The notes under the pieces were generated by a model that searched no databases, was not told where the DNA came from, and worked only from the letters and a program-made list of their open reading frames with translations. A stretch of 64,000 bases of DNA. Origin: Bog-159 sp049516155. Lineage in GTDB: Bacteria; Acidobacteriota; Terriglobia; Bryobacterales; Bryobacteraceae. Position numbers and translations under genes: made by a program. Every line of letters begins with the position of its first letter. Within the stretch, counting starts at the first letter, position 1. Shown here piece by piece: positions 50,408 to 58,077 of this stretch. The DNA is taken from contig JBEKTJ010000012.1 of the NCBI GenBank assembly GCA_049516155.1, positions 19,423-83,422 on the forward strand, in the 5' to 3' direction.

Positions 50408-51117
50408 TGGCCGACCTTTCGCAACACTGCCTCCACGTGGTTCGGAGACCATACACGCGGATCGAATACATACACACGCCGCCCCGGTGGGATGCGGGAG
50501 GGAAGTTCGTCAGTCGAGATTCCAACGCTCGAGCGGCACAAGCCGGCGCGGAAATCGCTGCCCGGCGAATAGCGATCGGGACCCATGCGGAATAGCATCG
50601 GCACGGCTTCCGCCACAGGCAGGCCATCCATCCAGGTATCGGCCTCACACCAGGAAGCCAGCGCGGTGATGGAAAGCGGCAGGTGTGCAGGCAGGCGGTG
50701 GCGCAGATCTTGGAGGAGCGCACGGTAGAATGTGCGCTCGGAGGCTACCGCGTCGAAATCGACCTGTAGCGCCCGCACGCCCGGAAGCCCAGCGGCGTCC
50801 GCAATTGCGCGAGCTGTGCGCGGAATGTCGGCGCGCGCACCCTGACCGCCGCTCTCTACCCGGACCACCGACATCAGCACTGTGCCCGGCGCAATCAGCA
50901 AAGGCTGCATGCGTGGGCGGACAAACACGCCGTCATCGCGCGGACACACGGTGCGGGCTAAAAACGCGACGCCGACGGAACGCGTGTCGATCCGGCGCAG
51001 GTCTTCAGGGCGCTCCCAAGCCCATAAAAAGACGCGTGGAAAGCCGGGTAACGGATCTGGACGGCGGGCGCACGCGGTAAGCATTAGCAGCGGGATCAGT
51101 GCGGCGGTGGGGCGCAT
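50389..51117 (-). CDS. Lipoprotein resembling DUF3142 proteins
   Basis: The 242-residue protein starts MRPTAALIPLLMLTACARRP, a lipoprotein signal with lipobox LTAC. The mature part has FPRVFLWAWERPEDLRRID, then DTRSVGVAFLARTV, LQVDFDAVASERTFYRALLQ and LPLSITALASWCEADTWMDG. This (beta/alpha)-barrel-like pattern, with an acidic residue in QVDFDA, is like DUF3142 and related glycoside-hydrolase-like proteins. It would be anchored in the envelope. Its gene is upstream of, and overlaps, the large secreted protein gene, so the two probably work together. The family assignment is by eye. Confidence 0.65.
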   Translation of the reverse strand: MRPTAALIPLLMLTACARRPDPLPGFPRVFLWAWERPEDLRRIDTRSVGVAFLARTVCPRDDGVFVRPRMQPLLIAPGTVLMSVVRVESGGQGARADIPRTARAIADAAGLPGVRALQVDFDAVASERTFYRALLQDLRHRLPAHLPLSITALASWCEADTWMDGLPVAEAVPMLFRMGPDRYSPGSDFRAGLCRSSVGISTDELPSRIPPGRRVYVFDPRVWSPNHVEAVLRKVGQWQSAL

Positions 51118-51194
51118 GCGCGATAGCGTACTACAGTTTTTGTTCCAGGACGCGGCAGGGCTGCCGCTGCGCACCATGAGTACAATGGAAGCGT

Positions 51195-51704
51195 ATGGTG
51201 AGACTAGAACAAGTTCTGGATTCCTGGAAGACGATCCGCGCCGACACGGCCGCGGCCGTGGAAGAGTTTCCGGCCGGGGAGTTCGACTACAAGCCCGCCG
51301 CGGACCTGATGACGTTCGGCCAAATCGCGCGCCACATTTTGATCTCCGGATATGGCCTGACCGGCCTGCTGCTCGAAGGCGACGAGCATCTGGGGGGTCC
51401 GCAATTCCGGGAGAAAATGGCCCGGTTCGCGCTGCTGCCCGAGGGCGCCGGCGCAGACGATCTGGCGCGCGAACTGCGCGCCAGTGTCACGAAACGCACG
51501 GAAGAACTGGCGGGCCAGCCGCCGGAATTTTATTCCGGGATAGTCACGCGCGTTGACGGCGCGCGGGTCACGCGCCTGGAAATGCTACAGTTTGTTAAGG
51601 AGCACGAGCTGACCCATAGGGCGCAGCTTTTTTTGTATATGCGGATGAAGGGAATTGTGCCCGCCACCACGCGCCGCCGGCTGGCGAAACAGGCCGCTCG
51701 CTGA
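51195..51704 (+). CDS. DinB family protein
   Basis: The 169-residue four-helix protein begins MVRLEQVLDSWKTIRADTAA. It has the metal-binding His residues in FGQIARHILISGYG and KEHELTHRAQLFLYMRMKG (HxxxH), the usual triad of DinB/YfiT-like proteins. They bind a divalent metal; some are thiol-dependent transferases, many are damage-induced, and most have no known substrate. It is divergent from the DUF3142-like lipoprotein and 84 bp before the LysW-like gene. Confidence 0.88.
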   Translation: MVRLEQVLDSWKTIRADTAAAVEEFPAGEFDYKPAADLMTFGQIARHILISGYGLTGLLLEGDEHLGGPQFREKMARFALLPEGAGADDLARELRASVTKRTEELAGQPPEFYSGIVTRVDGARVTRLEMLQFVKEHELTHRAQLFLYMRMKGIVPATTRRRLAKQAAR

Positions 51705-51717
51705 CCCGCAAACGCTG

Positions 51718-51763
51718 TACAATACAGTTGCAAGCACGGCGCACTTTCGTTAAATGTATTGTA
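51718..51763. promoter_or_regulatory. 9-bp inverted repeat upstream of the LysW-like gene
   Basis: TACAATACA (51718-51726) and its exact complement TGTATTGTA (51755-51763) are separated by 28 bp, in the 84-bp gap before the LysW-like gene. They could be a paired operator or a long-loop stem. In GC-rich DNA an AT-rich exact 9-bp pair is unlikely to be incidental. Confidence 0.45.
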
Positions 51764-51788
51764 AGGGTGTCCGGGAGGATCTCTAGTT

Positions 51789-52004
51789 ATGGTTACATGC
51801 CCGGTATGCGACGGGGCCATCGATGTCGATGAAGAAGATGTAGACGAAGGCGACTCCATCAGTTGCGACGAATGTGGAGCGGACCTGAAGGTAATCGGGA
51901 CCGACCCGCTTGAATTGGAATCCGCCGAAGAGCTGGAGGAGGAAGAGGACGAGGACTTCGTTGAGGACGCGGAAGAGGAAGAATCCGAAGAGGACTGGAA
52001 GTAA
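51789..52004 (+). CDS. LysW-like amino-group carrier protein with a long acidic tail
   Basis: The 71-residue protein has two CxxC pairs, MVTCPVCDGAIDVDEEDVDE and ISCDECGADLKVIGTDPLEL, the zinc-ribbon core of LysW. LysW carries alpha-aminoadipate or glutamate on its C-terminal Glu (EDWGE-type end) in lysine or arginine synthesis. Here the tail is an extended run of Glu/Asp and ends SEEDWK, so the usual terminal Glu acceptor is replaced by a Lys after the DW. No lysX, lysZ or lysY is nearby. The role may differ from lysine synthesis. GGGAGGA lies about nine bases before the ATG. Confidence 0.75.
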   Translation: MVTCPVCDGAIDVDEEDVDEGDSISCDECGADLKVIGTDPLELESAEELEEEEDEDFVEDAEEEESEEDWK

Positions 52005-52008
52005 GGCG

Positions 52009-52386
52009 ATGCCACAAGATCTGGGCTACTTCGCGATCCGTCGGCTCCTCGCGGCGGCGGTTTGTGCGCTGCTGCTCTCGGCTGGCGCGGTGTGCGCGAA
52101 GAAAGACGAGAATCCGACGATTCGTTCCGTGGAGGGCGTCGTGAGCAATGCGCAGGGCGAGGCATTGAATGGGGCGGTGGTGCAGTTGAAGAATACCAAA
52201 ACCTTGCAGATCCGCTCGTTCATCACTCGGGACAGCGGTGCTTACTACTTTCATGGGCTGAACACCGACGTAGATTATGAACTCAGAGCCGATTTTGACG
52301 GAGTTTCCAGCAAGACCAGGACCCTCAGCTCGTTTGACACGCGCAGGCAGCCCGTAGTGAACCTAAAACTGGAGGAAAAGAAGTAG
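52009..52386 (+). CDS. Exported carboxypeptidase-regulatory-like domain protein
   Basis: The 125-residue protein starts only 4 bp after the LysW-like stop. A signal peptide spans IRRLLAAAVCALLLSAGAVC. The remainder is one carboxypeptidase-regulatory-like (transthyretin-type) beta-sandwich: RSVEGVVSNAQGEALNGAVV, TRDSGAYYFHGLNTDVDYEL and RQPVVNLKLEEKK. Such domains are common in surface and TonB-linked proteins of Acidobacteria. Its close spacing to the LysW-like gene suggests co-expression, but a cytosolic carrier and an exported beta-sandwich have no known common role. Confidence 0.8.
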   Translation: MPQDLGYFAIRRLLAAAVCALLLSAGAVCAKKDENPTIRSVEGVVSNAQGEALNGAVVQLKNTKTLQIRSFITRDSGAYYFHGLNTDVDYELRADFDGVSSKTRTLSSFDTRRQPVVNLKLEEKK

Positions 52387-52407
52387 GACAGGCCTCCGAG
52401 CCTGTCC
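52386..52407. terminator. Hairpin between convergent genes
   Basis: GGACAGGC (52386-52393) and GCCTGTCC (52400-52407) form an 8-bp perfect stem with a 6-nt loop. It lies directly after the carboxypeptidase-regulatory-like gene and before the convergent isomerase gene, so it can serve as a bidirectional terminator. No strong T tract follows. Confidence 0.6.
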
Positions 52408-52415
52408 AGCCATCC

Positions 52416-53255
52416 TCAACTCAGCCCTTTCAAGAATTGGGCGCTGGCCTTGAAATCCTCGCGTTCGGTCTCCACGAAGTAATTCCGCGCGCCAGATTTC
52501 CGGGCCGCCGCCCACAGTCTTTTCCAGTCCACCATGCCCTGCCCCAGCGCGACTTCTCTCTTCTCCGTTGGCGACCAGTCTTGCAGGTGTATGGAAACGA
52601 ACCGGCCCGGATACTTCTCGAAGTAGTCCGCCGCCTGGTAGCCCAGCGAGATCACGCTCACCTGGAACTGCATTTTCACCAATTTCGGATCGAACTCACC
52701 CATCAGCTTGTCGTAGATCAACTCGCCGTCGATCTTGTGGAATTCGAAATCGTGGTTGTGGAAGCCGAGTTGTAGGCCCGCCTTCTGCGTACGCTCGCCG
52801 AGTTTGTTGGCTTCATCCACGGCGTGCATCCAGTCCGCCATCTTGGCGTCCTTCGGCAGCCAGAACGTGGCGATAATCATTTGTTTCAGGCCGAGTTCCT
52901 GGGCGAACGCCAGCCGCTCGTCCAGATGGTCCCGCAGTTCCGTGAAGCCGAAGTGGCAGCTTTCGCAACCTAGCCCGGCGGCGTGAATCCTGTCGCGCAG
53001 TTCCGCGGCCCGCAGTTGTGCCAGTGGTCCGAAGCCCATCTGTGCATAGCCCGCCGGAGAACACATTTCGATCCTCTCGAACCCCATGCCGGCCAACTCC
53101 TGCAGCGTCCCGTCGAGATCCTTCCCGATAGTTTGCCTGACCGGCCATGTCTGGCACCCGATCGGCAAGCCCAGCGCATTGGCTCGCAGGTAACCGGTAC
53201 CCGCAGCGCCGATCATGCCCATTTTGAGCAAGCTCCGCCTCGAAATTGTTTTCAT
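52416..53255 (-). CDS. Exported sugar phosphate isomerase/epimerase family TIM-barrel protein
   Basis: The protein is about 279 residues from MKTISRRSLLKMGMIGAAGT, a twin-arginine signal. The barrel includes LPIGCQTWPVRQTIGKDLDG, GFERIEMCSPAGYAQMGFGP and QLGFHNHDFEFHKIDGELIY, with the metal-binding Asn/His. FVSIHLQDWSPTEKREVALG contributes further metal ligands. These xylose-isomerase-like barrels interconvert or epimerise sugars and are often found with Gfo/Idh/MocA oxidoreductases; here none is adjacent. Other starts (53264 and 53276) are possible. It acts in the periplasm if the Tat signal functions. Confidence 0.9.
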   Translation of the reverse strand: MKTISRRSLLKMGMIGAAGTGYLRANALGLPIGCQTWPVRQTIGKDLDGTLQELAGMGFERIEMCSPAGYAQMGFGPLAQLRAAELRDRIHAAGLGCESCHFGFTELRDHLDERLAFAQELGLKQMIIATFWLPKDAKMADWMHAVDEANKLGERTQKAGLQLGFHNHDFEFHKIDGELIYDKLMGEFDPKLVKMQFQVSVISLGYQAADYFEKYPGRFVSIHLQDWSPTEKREVALGQGMVDWKRLWAAARKSGARNYFVETEREDFKASAQFLKGLS

Positions 53256-53309
53256 TTCCTGCATGGCGAGCATCATAACTTGGCGCTGCCGTTTCCGCAA
53301 GCGCGACCG

Positions 53310-55064
53310 TCAGCGTGACGCCGCACCACTTACGATAGGCAGCTCCAGGTAACTGGCGTGTTCGGCGTCGTGATACAGCGAGATGTGGGCGGTGCGTGCG
53401 TCCTTGCCTGACTCGCTCGCCACCACGCCGCCGGAGTTGTAATTCTTCTCCACGCCAATGGAATTCGGCGAGCGCAGCATCAGACGCAGCCGGCTGCCTT
53501 TGGCGATGCGGCGCGAGAACCAGGTGAAGCCCCGGAAATCGTATTTCACGATCTGTCCGGGATCCACCGGGCTGGGCTTGCGCGGCGATTCGCGGTAGCG
53601 GGCGCGCAGGGAGTCGCCGGTCAACAGCACGCTGCCGCCGTTGGGCAGCATCTCATAAAGGTTCACTTCGAAATCGGTATCGGGCACGTCCATGGCGATG
53701 GATGCGACCAGACGCACATAGCCGCTGATTTCGGTATCTTCGTCGAAGGGCGCGCTGTGATAGATCAGGCCGTCGCCGAACAGGTGCAGCGGCTCGGTCT
53801 CATCCGTCAGCGAATTCGGATTGTCGCCGGTCTCCAGCGCGCCGGGCCGCAGATCCAGGGGATCGTACACATAGCGGTCGTACGCCATCTGCGCCGTGGG
53901 CTTCTCGGGATCGAGCGTGCCGGAATGCAGCGCATCGTTGGCGCCGTTCTCCGTGGAATTCAGGAATAGCGTGCGCGTGCCGTTAGCGACCGCCTCCAGG
54001 CTGGCGGCGTATTTCCACTCTTCCGGACCGACCACATAGTAGGCCACGCGCTGTTTCAGGAACGCGGGCTTGGGACCGCTTTTCAAGGTCCAGTCGTACC
54101 ATTCCCGGTGCAGATTGTTGAGGTCGAGCATGCTGGCTTCCCCGAACTTCAAGCCGCCCACCTCGCGATTGGGCGTGCGCGTGCCGGCGTGGTCCCAAGG
54201 CCCGACGATCAGGTAGTGGCGGTCCCGCGCGCCGGCCGATCCGTACTGCATGTGGTCGCGATAATAGTGCAGGGCGCCGGTTTGATCGCCATCGTAGTGC
54301 CCGGTGATGGTCAGGATGGGAATGTCGATCTGGGCAAACTGCTGCGGCGTGAGATACATGGCGTCCCAATAAGCGTCGGGCTGCGAATGGTCCAGCCACT
54401 TCTGGAAAACCGTAGAGGTGTTGCCGACGATCTGGTCGAGCTCGCGGAACGGGAGATTGCGCGTGTAGCGTTCGCGGAACTTTTCGGTCCAGAACGTAGA
54501 GTCGCCGAATTGTTTCGGATTGCCGGTCTTGCCGCTGGTGAAGGTGAGCCACTGGATGATATAGGACCCGAACATGCCGTTGTAGAACGGGAAGTCCACG
54601 GCTGCCGCGGCCGCGGCTGCGGGCACGATGGTGGCGAGATGCGGCGGATGCTCCTTGAGCGTGGCCCACTGGTCGAAGCCCGCGTAGGAACCGCCCCACA
54701 TGGCCACTTTGCCGTTCGACCAGGGCTGCCGCGCCAGCCATTCGACGATGTCGTAGCCGTCGCGCGCCTCGTTGGCAAACGGCTCGAAGGCGCCCTCGGA
54801 GTTGCCGCGTCCGCGCACGTCCACCAGCGCAAACACGTAGCCGTGGCGCGCGAAGTAGGCGGCGCGATCCTCGTAGCTGTCGGAGATGTAGGGCGTAAGA
54901 GTGAAGATCACAGGTAGCGGCGCGGGCATGGCTTTGGGCTTGAAGACGGTGGCGTTAAGATGGACGCCGTCGCGCAGGGGGATTTTGACTCCCCACAGCA
55001 TATCGATGTCCTGAGCGCGAAGCGTGGAAAACGCGAGGATGGTCAGCAGAAGGATTTTGCGCAC
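53310..55064 (-). CDS. CocE/NonD family hydrolase (peptidase S15-like), exported
   Basis: The 584-residue protein starts at GTG 55064 with a signal peptide (MRKILLLTILAFSTLRAQ). An alpha/beta-hydrolase domain (about 20-360) holds the nucleophile Ser126 in MWGGSYAGFDQW, the acidic residue in ITGHYDGDQTGA and the His in VGPWDHAGTRTP. The C-terminal jelly-roll (about 380-580) is typical of X-Pro dipeptidyl-peptidase and cocaine-esterase relatives. It hydrolyses peptide, ester or acyl bonds; the specificity is unknown. It stands on the same strand as the sugar isomerase with a 54-bp gap. Confidence 0.93.
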   Translation of the reverse strand: MRKILLLTILAFSTLRAQDIDMLWGVKIPLRDGVHLNATVFKPKAMPAPLPVIFTLTPYISDSYEDRAAYFARHGYVFALVDVRGRGNSEGAFEPFANEARDGYDIVEWLARQPWSNGKVAMWGGSYAGFDQWATLKEHPPHLATIVPAAAAAAAVDFPFYNGMFGSYIIQWLTFTSGKTGNPKQFGDSTFWTEKFRERYTRNLPFRELDQIVGNTSTVFQKWLDHSQPDAYWDAMYLTPQQFAQIDIPILTITGHYDGDQTGALHYYRDHMQYGSAGARDRHYLIVGPWDHAGTRTPNREVGGLKFGEASMLDLNNLHREWYDWTLKSGPKPAFLKQRVAYYVVGPEEWKYAASLEAVANGTRTLFLNSTENGANDALHSGTLDPEKPTAQMAYDRYVYDPLDLRPGALETGDNPNSLTDETEPLHLFGDGLIYHSAPFDEDTEISGYVRLVASIAMDVPDTDFEVNLYEMLPNGGSVLLTGDSLRARYRESPRKPSPVDPGQIVKYDFRGFTWFSRRIAKGSRLRLMLRSPNSIGVEKNYNSGGVVASESGKDARTAHISLYHDAEHASYLELPIVSGAASR

Positions 55065-55209
55065 GATTTAACGAGGATAACGCACCGGCACGGGCGGACA
55101 TGTGCGGGCGGGCGAAAAACTCTTGGGGGATGTAGAGAACGCCGAATTTGATCCGACTACACTATGAAAACGCACCAGCCGGCGCCAAAATCGAGAGGAG
55201 CGGACAGAC

Positions 55210-55605
55210 ATGAAGTACATACTGATGATGACGGGTACGAAGGCCGATTGCGAATCGTGGTTCCAATGGCCGAAGAAAGACCTACAGGCGAGTGTCGCTT
55301 TCATGCGCGCCTTCAGCAAGGAACTAAAGGATGCGGGTACGCTGGTCGCCACCGAAGGCTTGGCGTTCCCAGGCGAAGCCAAGATCGTTCGCGCGGGAGC
55401 CGATGGGCTGCCCATTACGGATGGAATCTTCCCGGAAGCCAAAGAGTTTCTGATGGGATACTGGATCGTGGACGTGGAAGACGCGGAGCAGGCGTACAGG
55501 ATCGCCGCGCGAGCTTCGGCTGGGCCCGGTCCCGGAGGGATCCCTGGAAACCAACCCATTGAGGTGCGCCAGATCATGAGCGGCGCACCGGCAGAATGGC
55601 AGTGA
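55210..55605 (+). CDS. YCII-related (DGPF domain) protein
   Basis: The 131-residue protein begins MKYILMMTGTKADCESWFQW and has FSKELKDAGTLVATEGLAFP, VRAGADGLPITDGIFPEAKE and FLMGYWIVDVEDAEQAYRIA. It matches YCII/DGPF domains, a ferredoxin-like fold. Genes of this type are regularly linked to ECF sigma factors, and here the sigma gene overlaps its 3' end by 10 bp. The pair is conserved in many soil bacteria. The protein's biochemical role is not known; it is probably cytosolic. Confidence 0.9.
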   Translation: MKYILMMTGTKADCESWFQWPKKDLQASVAFMRAFSKELKDAGTLVATEGLAFPGEAKIVRAGADGLPITDGIFPEAKEFLMGYWIVDVEDAEQAYRIAARASAGPGPGGIPGNQPIEVRQIMSGAPAEWQ

Positions 55606-56846
55606 CGGAGCCACTCGCGGACGTTCCGCTGGAGCGCCTCTTGCGGGAATTGACGCCGCAGGTGCTCGGGACCGTCGTCCGAAGATTTCGCGACTTCGCG
55701 GCCGCGGAGGACGCCGTGCAGGAGGCATCGCTTGCAGCGGCTATCGCGTGGCCGCGCGAAGGCTTGCCGGACAATCCCCGCGCATGGCTGACGCAGGTCG
55801 CCTTCCGGCGGATGGCCGACCACATTCGTAGCGAATCCGCTCGCCAGCGGCGCGAAAGCGAGGTGGCGCACGCTTCGGAGCCGGTCGCCATCGAGCCGGT
55901 GCCCGAGGAAGACGACACGCTGGTCCTTCTCTTCATGTGCTGCCATCCCGCGTTGACTCAGGCTTCGGCCATCGCGCTGACGTTGCGCGCGGTGGGCGGC
56001 TTGACCACGGCGGAGATCGCGCATGCGTTCCTGGTGCCCGAACCGACCATGGCGCAGCGCATCAGCCGGGCCAAGCAAAGCATCAAGGACTCCGGCGTTC
56101 CATTCCAACTGCCGGGCGGCCAGGACCGCACGCAGCGCCTGCGCGCCGTTCTTCACGTGCTGTACCTCATCTTCAACGAGGGCTACACCAGCAGCGCCGG
56201 ACCCGAGCTGCGCCGCAGCGATCTGTCGCATGAGGCAATGCGGCTGACGCGCATTGTCCACCATCTGCAACCGGACGACACCGAGGCCGCCGGATTGCTT
56301 GCGCTGATGCTATTGACCGATGCTCGCCGTCTGGCGCGAACCAGCGAAACGGGCGAATTGATCCCGCTCGCGCAGCAAGACAGGGCGCTCTGGGACAGGC
56401 AACAGATCGCGGAGGGGGTGGCGCTGCTCTCGGCCACTCTGCCTAAGAGATCGGTCGGTCCATACCAATTGCAAGCCGCCATCGCCGCGGTTCACGACGA
56501 AGCTGCCCGATCCGAAGATACCGATTGGCCGCAAATCCTGGCGCTCTACGATCTACTGGGACGCATGTCGGAGAACCCAATGGTCGCGTTGAATCGCGCC
56601 ATCGCGGCGGCCCTGGTGCATGGTGCAGCGAAGGGATTGGAACTGCTGGACGCCCTCGAGACCGACGGCCGCCTCGCGAATCATCACCGCTTGGACGCCG
56701 TTCGGGCGCATCTGCTGGAACTCGCCGGAGATCGCACGGGCGCCATCGGTTACTATCGGAGGGCCGCAGGCAAGACAGGCAGCCTACCGGAGCGCAACTA
56801 TCTGTTGACGCAGGCTGCGCGACTCTCGGACGAACTGTGCGACTAA
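55596..56846 (+). CDS. ECF-type RNA polymerase sigma factor of the DGPF-linked, TPR-extended group (ECF42-like)
   Basis: The 416-residue protein has sigma region 2 (LGTVVRRFRDFAAAEDAVQE, then FRRMADHIRSESARQRR) and region 4 (GLTTAEIAHAFLVPEPTMAQ, then RISRAKQSIK). A long C-terminal helical extension (about 185-416) resembles the TPR-like regulatory domain of ECF42. That group has no anti-sigma factor and is linked to DGPF genes, exactly the neighbour here. The C-terminal extension probably controls activity. The overlap with the YCII gene indicates translational coupling. Confidence 0.93.
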   Translation: MAVTEPLADVPLERLLRELTPQVLGTVVRRFRDFAAAEDAVQEASLAAAIAWPREGLPDNPRAWLTQVAFRRMADHIRSESARQRRESEVAHASEPVAIEPVPEEDDTLVLLFMCCHPALTQASAIALTLRAVGGLTTAEIAHAFLVPEPTMAQRISRAKQSIKDSGVPFQLPGGQDRTQRLRAVLHVLYLIFNEGYTSSAGPELRRSDLSHEAMRLTRIVHHLQPDDTEAAGLLALMLLTDARRLARTSETGELIPLAQQDRALWDRQQIAEGVALLSATLPKRSVGPYQLQAAIAAVHDEAARSEDTDWPQILALYDLLGRMSENPMVALNRAIAAALVHGAAKGLELLDALETDGRLANHHRLDAVRAHLLELAGDRTGAIGYYRRAAGKTGSLPERNYLLTQAARLSDELCD

Positions 56847-56930
56847 GCGGCGTCCAGCCATCTGGAGATCGAAACAGCCAACATGGCATACCCTGAATGC
56901 CTTTTCGACCAAGCGGCGGGGCATCTGCAC

Positions 56931-57965
56931 TTAATGCTTTAGCAACCCAAGCCGTAATAAGCTTTCGGCTGTCGCGACGATGGCTTCTTCATTCGATCGC
57001 GGCGCCCAGCCAAGCACCCGCTTGGCCTTCGCATTGGCGCCGTTCTTGAACTTACCCAGTTCCGGGACGATGAGCGCGACCGATCCGTCGAACAGCGCCA
57101 CCAGCCGCACGAGCCAGTCGGGCAATACTCTGGTGGGGACCCGGCGGGCTGCCTCGCCCATGCGGTCTTTCAGCATGCGGGCGATTTCCTGTATAGTCAT
57201 GAAGTCGGCGGCGACCGCCAGGAATCGCTCTCCCTTGGCGGCGGGATTGGTCATGGCGCGCAGGTGCAGATCCGCTACGTCTCGCACATCCACGATGCCA
57301 AAGGACAGCCGCGGGCAGCCGGGCATGGCGCCGTCCATCAAACGCTGCACCAGCATGATGGAGGTTGAATAATCCGGCCCGAGTACGGGTCCGAACACAC
57401 CAACTGGATTGACCACCGAAAGCTCCAAAGCGCGCCCCTCGCGGGCGACAAAATCCCAAGCCGCGCGCTCCGCCAAGGTCTTCGATTTCACATAGGCGCT
57501 CACATGGCCGCCGCTCGGGTCAGTCCAGTTCTCCTCGGAAAAGGGCCGATCCGTAGGCGTTGTGCCGTAGCCGATCGCGGCGAAAGAGGAGGTGAGCACT
57601 ACGCGCTCGACGCCCCCATCCCGCGCGGCCCGCAGCACACGAAGCGCGCCCTCGCGCGCCGGGACGATCAGTTCGTCTTCCTGCTTCGGCACGCTCGCGG
57701 GGAACGGCGAAGCGACGTGGAGCACATAGCCGCAACCGGCCACGGCTTCCGGCCAGCCTGCGTCGGACGTGAGATCGGCGGCGACGAATGAGAGTGCCTC
57801 TCCTGGTTCGGCGCCGCCTGCCTTGAGCATGGCGCGCACGTCCGCTTCACGCTGCAGCGAACGGACGGTGGTGCGCACGCGATAGCCCGCGTTCAGGAGC
57901 TGCAAGATGCAGTGTGCGCCAATGAATCCCGACCCGCCGGTAACAAGCACCAATTCGTTACTCAC
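56931..57965 (-). CDS. NAD-dependent epimerase/dihydroflavonol-4-reductase-like protein
   Basis: The 344-residue protein starts at GTG 57965, six bases after GGAGA. It has the extended-SDR nucleotide motif ELVLVTGGSGFIGAHCILQL, the segment VLHVASPFPASVPKQEDELI and a catalytic YVKSKTLAERAAW with Tyr and Lys. GRALELSVVNPVGVFGPVLG and SFGIVDVRDVADLHLRAM follow. Enzymes of this group reduce aldehydes or ketones with NADPH; the substrate is unknown. The frame extends 17 codons upstream without resemblance, so the GTG was preferred. Confidence 0.9.
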   Translation of the reverse strand: MSNELVLVTGGSGFIGAHCILQLLNAGYRVRTTVRSLQREADVRAMLKAGGAEPGEALSFVAADLTSDAGWPEAVAGCGYVLHVASPFPASVPKQEDELIVPAREGALRVLRAARDGGVERVVLTSSFAAIGYGTTPTDRPFSEENWTDPSGGHVSAYVKSKTLAERAAWDFVAREGRALELSVVNPVGVFGPVLGPDYSTSIMLVQRLMDGAMPGCPRLSFGIVDVRDVADLHLRAMTNPAAKGERFLAVAADFMTIQEIARMLKDRMGEAARRVPTRVLPDWLVRLVALFDGSVALIVPELGKFKNGANAKAKRVLGWAPRSNEEAIVATAESLLRLGLLKH

Positions 57966-58077
57966 GTTTGTCTCCAAGATCGATCCATTGTCGCAACCTG
58001 CGGTCGCGCTCGGCAAGCGCCTGCGAGAGACGGCTGAATTTTCGCCAGACTATGCGCTCTCGCGCTATAAGGCGACG

